A DNA stretch of 59,145 nucleotides from Chloromonas sp. AAM2. Taxonomy: Eukaryota; Chlorophyta; Chlorophyceae; Chlamydomonadales; Chlamydomonadaceae. Under the pieces are notes generated by a model that was not told where the DNA came from, searched no databases, and worked only from the letters and a program-made list of their open reading frames with translations. The position numbers and the translations under genes were made by a program. Positions 12,513 to 23,504 of the stretch are shown in pieces (within the stretch, counting starts at the first letter, position 1; each line of letters opens with the position of its first letter). The DNA is taken from assembly GCA_004335635.1 (NCBI GenBank), contig QAXH01005100.1:10572-69716 (forward strand), written 5' to 3'.

Positions 12513-15346
12513 TTAATCTGAATCTGAGTCGACCTTCCGCCGTTTGTTGGCGCCTTGTTGCTGACCAGCTTTGGTCCGTTTCCTCTTTTCCAGCCCCGCG
12601 CTCTTGGCATCCACGAACACCCAGGTCTTGCAGTCCTTGTCCTGGAGCTCCGCGTTGCCTGCCTTTGTCTCGTCATAGCCCAGCGTGCGCCTGTGTTCAT
12701 AGCCTGCACATCATGTGGACGTTGCCATGTGAATGCTGTTCGGACTGATCATAAATCATCTTGAAGAAATAATCAATCATATGTAAGCGTGACCCAAACT
12801 AGCCAAAAAAGATGTTTGCCAGGTCTGGGGCAATTCCTGGGAGTACCACTTGAACCAGTGTTGTCCGTGCCAGTTGAGGGGAGCAAGTGTCAGCCTTGGG
12901 ATGCAATTTGCTGTGCGTGGTTGTCACAGGGATTATGGCCACACAATAACTGTGTGTGTCAGGACAACACTGTGGGTGTATTCGTATGTGCGTCAATTGC
13001 ACACGGGGTGGACAACGGGTGTTGTGGTAAAGGTGAGTCGCGAACCAGGAGGGGCCTCTGATGGTTTCTGAAATGTCCGGCGAAAATCGTTCGTGGATTA
13101 CGTAAATCTCGGCGACCTTGGCAAATTTGGGTGGCTCCCATTATGGCATTCAGAGGTCATATACACACGAACTCCTGATTTTTGTCTCCTGATTTCCTGG
13201 GTGTATGTTTTTTGGAAGTGCCCGTTGCGTGGTTGACAGGCAAAGTGACAAGATGCCCGAAGGTGATTTGCAAACTTGTCATGCAGATTTGAAATGTAAT
13301 ACAACCAGACTGAGGCAAGAGGGCCTGTGCAGAGGCAGGATGATGCTCCGATTGGCAATGTCCTTGAGCATTCACCTGGGTACCGCACTGGCTTGAACGG
13401 CCGGCATGCCTTGACATAGAATCCCGCAGCCTTGGCCAGCGCGGTGATGTTCCACGAGTCGTATGGCAGGCCTGAAGAACAAAGCCAATGCTTGCAAGTG
13501 CTTGAACACCTGGCTGTCTACACGCTGCCTCGAAATACGCATGCTGGTCACGCAAGTCAAGGGGTATCAGTGCAGTGCCGTGTGTTTCATCTGTCCATCA
13601 GCTTGTGCATGAGAGGAACCGGCATCCCAAGCTTGTACATGAGCATTTGCATGTTGTGGAATGATAACACGGGGTGCTAACAGTGCTAACGTCCGGGTAT
13701 AAAAGTCCTGGCCCTAGGGGCAGCAGACTTGCTAGCATATATGCTTGTTGCTAACGATCAGGGCTGACTGTAATTGTGCTGACTGTAATTGGAACTGCAC
13801 CGGGTAATCCGGGCACACCACACTACTCTGATGTACATTATCATGGGTTGAGCTTGCATGTGACAGCAGACCTTGTCTCTCTAATGCGAGTGGCTCAGCC
13901 AGGGCGTTCGTGACTTGCAATTAATGGCTTGTGTTTGAGTCCCACCTGGCTTGAGTGTGACATGCACCTCCCCTGCTGCTGCCTGCACCGGTCCAAGGCT
14001 GGTGAAGAGGGTGCCATGCACGGGGCTGGTGAGAAACTGCCTGGCAGAGGCGAAGAAGCCTGCAAGCATGCGCTGATTGCTCAGGATGTTCGCAGCCTGG
14101 TCCTTGATGCCCGCTCCTGCATGGCGACAGACACGTTGTTGGACTGACGTTACAGGCTTTGAACACCACGCAGTCTTTGAACCATGCCACACCATACAAG
14201 CAAGCAACACAGCTTACCGTGCAAACTGGCCTGAAGATGTCAGACCTGCTACACTTGCTGCTCGACAACAAATTACAGAATATTACCCTAACTCGCTACC
14301 GAGCAGAATATGATGTCCAGAACTTGTCCACCTTCACTGGCCATCCAGCCCGCCCCAGTCCACTCCCTGTGCCGCGTAACACAGGGAACGCACCAACATG
14401 GGGAAACTGGAAAATGATCTTGTGGAACTTCTTGTCCCTCAGAGCTTTGCATGCCTGCAGCTGGGTGGCGTCCACACCAAACAGGACAGCACCACCCAGG
14501 TCCTCTATGCATGACACGTGATCAGAAACGTCCGGGTACTTCTCTTCCACAGCCTGCACACAGTGAGAAGAAGTGAGAAGAAACGGTGTTGGGAAAAGAG
14601 TGTGTAATCTATTATGCAATCAGTTAACGTTGTGTTCATAACCTAGAAAAATATCTCGGAGTACCATTGTGCAAGCATGCTTCTGGCTTCCGCTGCCCAA
14701 TTGCTACTGGTCCAATCAGCTGGAAAGCACTGTTCATCCCCAAAGGCATGTTGCTGCAGCTCACACCTCCTTATCGTCCAGGACTGTTGCCGTGATGTTC
14801 TCTGCACTGCCAAGTAAGGTGGCGAGGGCGGCGGAGAAAGACAAATTGCCTGCACATACAAAAGCGCATCCAGCCTTTGTTATACAAGCAGGCGGTTCGG
14901 AAGAGCTGCTGGCTTCTTCACTTCTCAAGCTAATCGGGTCCAGTCTCTAGCTGTGGCTTGCTGAATCCACCGTGTGGTGAGGCGCGTGACTTGTTTTGTG
15001 TCCCAAGACCATGCAAGCTGCCGTCAATTGGGAGCTTCTCACCTTCTCCAACAGTAAGAATAATGTCCGAGTTTGAGTAAGGCAGAGGGGTCTGTGTTGC
15101 TGCAGTTGGGCCAGGCACAGACGTCAAGGCAGGTGCCTTGGGCTCCTGCTTGGGCTTGTTTGCTGAAGGCTGCTTTGCTGGCGAGGGTGCAGCCTTGGCA
15201 GAGGGCGTCACTTTCCTGGTCTTCTGCCCGGCAGTGGGCCGGCCATGGGTCTGAGTCTCTGGGTTGCTGTGCTTACGACCTGCAATCTTGTCATGGACGC
15301 GTTTGGCCGAGTGCTTGAACTTGAGTTTCCTGCCCTTCTTGCTCAT
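12513..15346 (-). CDS. 25S rRNA (uridine-N3)-methyltransferase, BMT5-like
   Basis: Predicted SAM-dependent enzyme of the BMT5-like (DUF2431) family, which methylates N3 of a uridine in large-subunit rRNA in the nucleolus. Exons in transcript order: 15346-15043, 14849-14767, 14553-14394, 14116-13946, 13471-13376, 12703-12513. They total 1,005 nt, giving 334 aa and a TAA stop, with phases agreeing at all five junctions. The start was chosen at MSKKGRKLKFKHSAKR because it opens a Lys/Arg-rich, nucleolar-type N terminus; an upstream in-frame Met exists but adds an unlike segment. Visible family motifs: VGEGNLSFS (residues 99-107, the SAM-binding loop), LFGVDAT (153-159), FQFPHVG (177-183), IKDQ..NILSNQ (186 on), GEVHVTLK, PYDSWNI (242-248) and YPGYEHRRT (270-278). 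The C terminus is basic. Intron 12704-13375 carries dispersed repeat copy B. The assignment is firm at family level; the exact target uridine is inferred from the yeast enzyme. Confidence 0.9.
12782..12786 (+). promoter_or_regulatory. Possible TGTAA polyadenylation signal of the coiled-coil gene
   Basis: This is the first TGTAA after the stop at 12376, about 405 nt downstream. TGTAA is the usual signal in volvocalean algae. If used, the 3' UTR would overlap the last exon of the convergent methyltransferase gene. Confidence 0.3.
12814..12869 (+). repeat. Dispersed repeat, copy B
   Basis: The best match to the inverse of copy A (12-68). It lies in the last intron of the BMT5-like gene. Loosely similar G/T-rich sequence continues to about 13000, and a related block follows copy D near 29450. 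Confidence 0.6.
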
Positions 15347-16477
15347 GGCGGCACCGCTCCTTTGTCCTCCTGCTGACGTAGATTTGAATCTGCAATCATC
15401 AGATTGTGTGGGATGATGAGTGGGGAACCTTTTGTGAGTTGCAACACACCCCGCCTTCCCTTGTAGCCCGACGTGTTCACACGAATGCCCCTGCACAATC
15501 TGGTTGTCCCGTGGCTTACCCAGCTCCAGTACCAATGCTTTCAGCTCTTGGATGTGGGTGTGGGTGTGTGACCTGGTGAGTGACGGCGTGACTGGCGGTG
15601 GAAAGTGACGGAAGTGCAGTGGGCCAGCGGCAATGGAGGAGCGATGACGACTGATCTGCTACAGGTGCCTGCGCCCAAATTGATGTCATGCGGTCCCACA
15701 TGCCGACACCACATGCCGGATGGAACCGCAAAAGCCCTAGCTCCTCTGTACTGGCTTAGCTCCTCCGCTGCTCCTTCATTTATTATGTGCGTGTGGGACT
15801 TAGCTAAATTGATGAGCGTGACGGCGCCAAGGAGTTTAGCCACTGGGCTGACGACACACAGATCCCAAGCGTTAACGCAAGCAGACCAGTCAGTGCGCAG
15901 CTGAATGTACAGGCTGTTTAACTACGACTTCTCATCCAGACTGTTCACACAAACCAATAACGGACTAGCACATAACACATGTGTAAGCCTGGCTGGAAGG
16001 CTTAAGGCACCCAGATGACACCTATGAAAGGTAAAGCCTGCTCCTACTTACGATTCGGAGTTGCTGACAATGGATCTGTTCTGTGGGCACAGCCCGCAGG
16101 CGTGTCCTTGTCAAAGTTTGGGATCCAAGCATAAGGGCGCGCCCACACAAAACACAAACGCGTTGATAAAGGATCAAGTACACTCCATATCAAATCAAGC
16201 AACGAGGGTGCGAGTGCAAACTGTCAGATGTTCTGATAAGAGGTTCGGAATGGTCAAGTCATGGTTTGAGCCCTTGGCATGAAGATTGCAATTAATGTCA
16301 AAATGAAATCTGGTGACCCAATGACAACGAGGTGAAATCATCAAAAGCAAAACAGTAGAAGTGCTTGGCACAGCACTGCAACTGCTGGTAAGTTGACGGT
16401 CAGCACAACGTTAACATGAGCTAGAGGCAAGGTCCCAGACTGCTACAAAGACCATCCCCCTTCAGGTTTGCCAGCAG
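15347..16477. other. Intergenic region, BMT5-like 5' side to Tudor-like 3' side
   Basis: Both flanking genes are on the minus strand, so this holds the promoter and 5' UTR of the methyltransferase gene and the 3' UTR of the Tudor-like gene. No conserved coding segment, RNA gene or clear signal was seen. Confidence 0.5.
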
Positions 16478-19400
16478 TTAATGTGAACGGGCTGGTAGGC
16501 GAACTTTGCTGGTCCGCTGACGCTTCTGTCCGTCCTGCTTGCTCCCATCGTCGTCATGGCCACCGTTCGCGTGTGCTCTGGAGTCTGCCTTGTGCGGCTT
16601 GATGCGGCAGCGCCAGACCACCAGGTCCTGACCATCCAGAAGCATTTCCTCTTCGTCGCCGTCGTCATACACGAGCTGCACAGCAGCATGCACCAGGTAT
16701 GTGGCGGGAGGTGTACCACCCTGACCAGCCACGACCAAGACAGAAGAAAGAAGAAAGGCGGAAGGGGAAACAAACACAGACCACTGTATTGGTTGCGTGA
16801 AGCATGGCCAATGCAGCGTGCATAGAGCAATTTCTGGTGTACCGCGGCACGACACAGGCAGCCTGAGGCAGACAGGCTGCAGGAGCAGCAAGGCACAAGT
16901 GGGACATAAAGACGACAGAATCAGCTGGTGTGTCGGGTAGGACACACCAGCAAGCCTCTTCCACGCAGAAATGAATGGAGGACAAGCGTACGAACATGTT
17001 AGTCACAGGCAACGTATGCAAGCTCAAGGATACCCAACGGCAAGGTAGCATGCGTGACAGCTTGTGATTCCCACCTCATGCTGCCCGGAACTAGCGATGT
17101 ACTTCTGTACGGTGCCCTCAAAGAACGTTTGGTCCTCGCGCCAGTATATCCCCAGGCGCCAGTTCACCGCAGCCTCGCCTGTGGGTGTGGGGCTGCCTAC
17201 AACAGACGCAGCAAGGTTCGGCCGAATTGCTCTCCAAATATTCTACACACACTCTGACAACCCACACACCCCTCTGTGTCTGTGTGACGATGGCCGTCAC
17301 ACTTCGTGATGTTATAAACTTCTCGTTGACTTGGTTGCGTGTGATTCAAGTCTATACAAACACAAACGACCTTTCTTGCGTCTGAACCATAACCATGTGG
17401 CACGATATATCGCACAACAGGTAGTACAAGCACTGCAAGTGACTGACTCCAGTCAGGTGTGTGCAAAGTCCTGCCCATGCCCGGCAACATGAACCTGTGC
17501 AGTGATCCACTGGCAACATCTGGCAACATCTGGCAACACACAATACTGACAATGTCAGCTGCACAGCTGAGCGAGTCGACAAGCACTCCCAAGACTAGTT
17601 ATGGTGGTTGGAAAAACCGCTGTGCAAAGCCCGCCTTTTTTTTGCTACGAAAGCATGCCAATCAGTCGATTAGTCAATGATACAAGAGACAACACACGCA
17701 ACAGTCAGGGCACTGTATGCTGCACATGCGGGTTGGCTGCACATTTGGCCCTGCGCTGCGTCATGGCCACTGCATGCTGCTCATTGGAAGTGGCTGCATG
17801 CTGTGCCCTGCGCTTTGCCAGTGCTTCTGCATGCTGCTATTTGGGGGATAGCTGCACGTTTGACTCTGAGCTCTGTAAGCCTCTATGCTACTCCTGGGGG
17901 CTGGCTGCATACTGAACCCTGCGCTTCGCATTGCCCTGTTTGCGCTTCCAAGTGTCTGCACGGTTTGGATAAGCCTCTGCATACCGTTGCCGCTGCCTGC
18001 TTGCCCTGCAATGCCTGCGTGAGCTCTCGGTCACTGGCTCGCATGCACTGGCCATCCTAATCATCATCCGGCTGTCCGTCAGCGGCGTGAGCAGCTGACA
18101 GCAGAACTGCCGATTTCTAACCCATTGCGCTTGATTGCAGACGCTGGGCTGACAAATCATCCTTTTCTTGTACAACAGCTCCTCCGTTTTCGCCTGTAGC
18201 TGCCCAGGATATTAAAAGCCATGCTTCAGTCATGCATTGCCACGCTGCATGTGTACTCGGCATGGCTTGCACGGGCCCGTTCGAAAGTTTTGAGCCTTTT
18301 CTGGCACTTCAGACAAGGCCAGCGCCCCAGCCAAGCCACCATTCTGTCAGCTGATCCATGGTTGCACTGACTGCCGCATTTTACACCTGAGCTTGCCGCA
18401 AATGGCAGTATGCATTAAGAAATTGTGGCCAAGGACGAGGGACCACCACCAAGAACAGCAAATGTGAGGCTCCGCCCTGCGGGCTACGCAGTAAGCGACC
18501 TCCCTGGTGTAAACGATCATAAATACACCACTCACATGGCAGCCCGTAAAACTCTGCTGGTGACAGCCCTGCTTGGCTCATCTGCTTACCTGCTGGCAGT
18601 GACGGGCAGATGTGCCTCAGTGGCGGCTGATTCCCCGCCGGCACCGCACACCATACCACCACTTCATGGCTCAGCATGACCCACTCGTCCGCCCCATCCG
18701 CGTACACCACATGGTGTGCACCGGTTCCCGCCTGGCTCAGAGCCACCACCAGGCCCGCATGCCACTTCCCGCCAGCCGCACACCACAGCCACAGCTGCCG
18801 CCCCACCGCCGCCTCGACACTTGTAGGCGCAGGGCCCAAGACAGCACCTGGTGGGGCGGAGCTGGGGCCCTGCATTTCAGCAGGCAGGTTCGCCGCGCCC
18901 AGCTTGCGCAGCGCTTGGCACAGAGCGGGAGTGAGGCCGGCGCTTGCGGCTGCCAAGTCCATTGCCGGCTGCTGGCGAGGCTGAGCCACTCGCAGACTCC
19001 CTCATCAAACAACACCTTGTGCTTGCCGCTGCTCTGCACGTCCACTACCTGGAGGAAAGGAAATGTCAATATGCGGCACCCAAAGGCAAATGACAATTGT
19101 GATGGCACGATAACGAATGATGCTAATGGTCACCAATGACGTCACAGGTCATCATTGCATAGAGACAGCATCAGCAGGCGTGGGCTGATCAGAGGGCTTA
19201 GGTGTCGTTGACAGGCCAACACCTTGGCTAACGAAAGCCGCCTGCTCCTGTGCGGCATGTGGGATTGTGCGAGTGGCACACAGAATTTAATGGTCTAAGC
19301 ACGTTCTTTGGCGCAGTCACATCGGAACAAAGTTCATGCACTGGCTGCACTCCCTGCCATGCAAGCCCACATGGAGGTATTTAACTGCTTCATACACACC

Positions 19401-20415
19401 AGCCCATGCAACCATGCAGCACTAAGCATGTACTCCCATGAGCTTGGCGCCGAGTGCTGCCCTGTCACCTTTCCTGTTCTTGGACCGTGATTTGTGACGA
19501 CACACAAGCGCACTCCCAGAAGCAGAGAAGCTGCGCTAGGCAGGTAGGGTTTGGCTGGCGGTGCCTGCTTAGGCGATGTGGCCATGCGGGCTGCGTTGGT
19601 GAGCTGCGGCTGTGAACCCTCCAGGCTACTGCTGGTGGTGGGCGGGGAGGGGTGGGTGAGGGTGGGTGTGAGCGGCTGACCTTTGCTGCGCTGCTGCGGC
19701 GCGTCTAGTGCTGCCGGGGTGGGCGCCTGTTGGAACGGAGGGAGCTGCAAAGCAACACACCGTGAACAACAGCCTGATGTATGAGATCACTTCAGCACGC
19801 TGCGCACCCTACCGCATGTACTGGAACTGCCATGTACAGAGGCGAGGATCTGTCTGCTGGTTTGCTGATGCTGTCAAGTGTTGCCTGCTGTAGCAAGCCT
19901 GCTGAGATTCAACCCATCACACACCTTGATTGCTGCAACGCACACTTTCCGACTCCGCTTGACCCGGGTAGGCTGAATGTGGCGCAGGTGGATGGATGCT
20001 ACGGCGTCTGGTGCGCAGGAAACCTGGGAGCAAAACAGCAGCAGGCGGATTTCACGTTGACTGAACCTGCATTGCTACACTTCAGCTGCCGATACCCGCA
20101 TTGAGCCGGTGTTTGTGCATTGCAGCATGCTGGACTACTGAAATGCGAGACTCAAAATATGAGAGCGATGAACCTGCCCAGCCATTTGAATGCCTGATCA
20201 GGACTCAAGTGGCGATGGATCTGTGAGATTGCACGAGTCTGTCAGCTGCTCCTTGCAGTTCCTGCCCAGTTGCTCACTTCCTGAATGGATGTGTGCACGG
20301 GCGGCGCTGTGCGCCAAAAGTCAGGGCTGGTGCAAGGGCCGCTCTGATGTGTTGCTTGTTGGGCTGAGCTTGGGGTGTCAGCTGCTCCGTTGGTCCTGGT
20401 GCTGCTGTTCGGCAT
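16478..20415 (-). CDS. Protein with three Tudor/agenet-like repeats (frame broken once)
   Basis: Exons in transcript order: 20415-20278, 20023-19925, 19744-19469, 19048-18590, 17178-17075, 16675-16478 (stop TAA). With one base restored in the fourth exon the product would be about 424 aa. Three similar ~55-residue units are visible. Unit 1 is GVRLCVVTNHGPRTGK joined to VVDVQSSGKHKVLFDEG..EWLSL. Unit 2 is VGRQLWLWCAAGGKWHAG with HHVVYADGADEWVML. Unit 3 is VNWRLGIYWREDQTFFEG with QHELVYDDGDEEEMLL and LVVW. The pattern G-aromatic, W/F.G.V, then H.V.Y.DG..E is that of Tudor/agenet folds, which often bind methylated histone tails; that role is inference. Low-complexity Pro/Ser/Gln linkers separate them. 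The exon 19048-18590 has unit 1 and unit 2 in different frames. The start (ATG 20415) is the first Met after an acceptor-like CAG, so an upstream exon is possible. Confidence 0.7.
17510..17539. repeat. Three copies of a 10-bp TGGCAACATC repeat
   Basis: Short direct repeat within the long intron 17179-18589 of the Tudor-like gene. Confidence 0.7.
17700..17935. repeat. Degenerate ~57-bp tandem repeat, about four copies
   Basis: The anchor GGCTGCA(C/T)..T...CCCTGCGCT recurs at about 17735, 17792, 17850 and 17903 (spacings 57, 58 and 53). It is intronic in the Tudor-like gene. Confidence 0.55.
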
Positions 20416-21203
20416 CGTCTGCGTTCACACACAATATAAGGACCAGCTAAGGCAGACATGTTATACTGATGGCACCAGCAAATCCCCCCGATCCCTGCCA
20501 TAAATCCTGGACCAAATGTCAGTATTCCACACGTCAATTATTGCTTGCTGTAGGCTGATGGCTTGGATCAGTTGCAGTTGCGGACTGCTTGTGTGTAGAC
20601 AGTAATCTCCATGCAGGAAAATGTGTGTTTCCCATGTGCATGACACAGTCGGCGCCTCGGGCCAACGCTTGCAACCGTTCGAACCACAAACAGTTTCAAC
20701 AAGCGTACAGGAGCTCGCTAACGATCAACATGCAACTGTGATCAGTAGAACGATGCAACGCACCAAACGAGGTTGACCTCAGGTCTGGAACTTGACGGTT
20801 ACTCGCCAAATCGCCAACTTGCCTCCATCTACTAGAGGGATTCAGTCTTATTAATCTGTGTGCTGGTGCGTGTCGTCTTTTCTGCTGTGAATGTTGCCCG
20901 CCCTCGATGGCACTGACGTGATGGTGGACAAATTGTCCAGCAGCTCTCTTGCTTGATTCCAACGCTTGATCAGCTTGCACTGTAAGAAAATCGCTGATCT
21001 GGCTGCCTGCTGTCCTTCTTTCGCGCAATTCTTCCGCAACACGTGCCTGTCAACCGAAAGCTTCAACAACTCTGTATCTCCTCGAGCAGAGCCGAGGCCC
21101 TCTGCCTTTTCCAAGGTCAGACAACTGCGGGCCACTCTGTCTGAGTTGGTGGCTGATCTGTGAAACCCTCATCCAGCCGCACCCCAGAGAGGTTGCGATC
21201 CAA
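20416..21203. promoter_or_regulatory. Divergent promoter region between Tudor-like gene and eRF3
   Basis: The two genes start away from each other with less than 800 bp between their ATGs, so the interval must hold both promoters and 5' UTRs. No TATA box or other motif could be called with confidence. Confidence 0.5.
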
Positions 21204-23439
21204 ATGGATACCTGGGAGGATGAGGCACCCAAGACCGGGCTGAATCCGAACGCGGGCGTCTTTACATTCAACCCCAATGCAACCAACTTCAGCTTCGTGC
21301 CCGGAGGAGCTCCGCCTGCTGCAGTCGCGCCACCGATCCCCCCGCCACCTCCCCCAGCACAAGCGCCAATCCAGCAACAACAAGAGCCTCTACAGCCTCC
21401 CCCAACGCAAGAGCCCAGCCCCATGGAGGACGATGGTGCTTCACCAGCAGTGAACGGGGGCGGCGATGCTGCATCAGGTCTGTGCATGGGTCCAAGGGTC
21501 GACATGCACTTCAGTTTCAGCCCCCTTTGATTTCAATTCAATTCGTCATTGCATGACGAACCTCACTATCCCTCTGTGCTGCAGATTTAGCCAGCAAGGT
21601 AGAGAAGCTGGATGTGAAGGAGCCTACTGCACCGCTGCCAGTGGAAGATACAGCTGCGGCAATAGACGAGAGTGCTGTCTTAAAAGCCTACGAACAACTG
21701 ATGGCGGAGGACCCTAGGTAAGCAGGGGTAGGCATTACATGGTGGCAAGTGCTGTCATCATTAGCATATCCCACGCAAGTCAAGGTGGTTCCCAGTGGTC
21801 ACCTCACAGCGCATTCCGAAGGCGCCCGGTTCTACGGGTGCTATCCAAGCAATGTATCTACAACACGTGCTGTTCAAGCATAATGGTGAACAAACGGCAA
21901 TCAATGTCACACCTGGTTGACATTGGTGCATGAATTGCAACGCTATTTTAGATCAGTATGCCAGCATTCAGATATTGACAGTCTGCGAGTAACTGGATGT
22001 GCCAAATGGCAGACTTGTCTTGTGTATCTGCTTGGTCCACGTGCAGGGAGCATACCAACGTTGTTTTCATTGGGCACATTGACGCGGGCAAGTCTACGCT
22101 TGCGGGTCAAATCCTCTTCGCCACGGTGTGTCATTGGTCGTGCCAAACACAATCCGATGCCAAGTTCTGCCTTCTGGCATGCACACACCATGGTGGCAGG
22201 CCATTGACCTTCCAGCTGCTCGCACCTTGGACGAGTCACAGATTGATCCTTGTCACCCTGTCACCCTGCCGGGGTACAGATCTGTTCAGGTTATCACAAC
22301 GTTATTCGCCATGCATGAATCATTGCCTCCCTTGCCTCTCACTGGGTTTGCCGTCCTCCATCTTGCAGGGTGGTGTGGACAAGCGTACTATTGAAAAATA
22401 TGAGAAGTGAGTGGCTTGCGACCGGCAAAAACTTGAGTGGCAGTTCTTACTACTGCTCTCCAACTCAGAAATAGCGTGTGATTGCCAGACTGCTCAGGCA
22501 CGTTGGCACGCAAGTAATGGGAACTCAACCTAGGTGTCTGTTCCACAGCGGCTGGAATCCCGGGCAGCCTGAGCCCGACTGGCTCGTGATCTGGTTGCAT
22601 GCGATCTCCACTGACCTATGCGCTCAGGGAAGCCAAGGAGAAGAACCGCGAGGGGTGGTACATGGCCTACATCATGGACACCAATGAGGAGGAACGCGCC
22701 AAGGGTATCACTGTGGAGGTATGTGGGGGAATACAGGGATGGGAACTAAAGCAAGCGCAATGCTTGACTGCAACGCATCATGATTACCTGAGGAGGGAGA
22801 CAGAGATGGAGGTGCAGACGGCCGGTGCCAATTACGCAAAACAAGGTTGCATGGCCTCAAGACCGCTCAGGTCGGGTAGGCGTGGGAGGGGGGACAGTTA
22901 ACAAACCCGTTGAATTCACCACTGCACTGCACGGAAGCTCAGTAATGCAAATGCTTGATGCCCAGCGGAGTTGAGTGACACAGGCGGAGATGCAGTACAA
23001 GCACTGTTGCGTGTGCTGTTTCTGCAGGTGGGCCGGGCTCACTTCGAGACCGAGAAGAAGCGCTACACTGTCCTAGACGCGCCCGGCCACAAGAACTATG
23101 TGCCCAACATGATCCAGGGCGCGAGCCAGGCAGACGTGGCGATACTGCTCGTGTCAGCGCGGAAGGTATGCATGCGATGAGTTGGACAAACCACGGGTTT
23201 GCTGCACACTTTGCCCTTCAATTCTGCAAGCTTTCAGTAGCCAATGCACAGGGGTACAGGGGTCTCTGATGAGCAGTTGCAGGTCGTTGCTTCACACGAG
23301 CCAGAGTTACAGCAGTGTTGCTGCAGCACACCGCAACCCTGTGTGGTGGGTTGTGCGGTTTCCATTCGCTTACATCTGTGTCAGTGTACGCAATACGTCA
23401 CCGAAGGGATGTTTTCGCAACTCAGGGACATATCAAACC

Positions 23440-23504
<65 letters not shown>

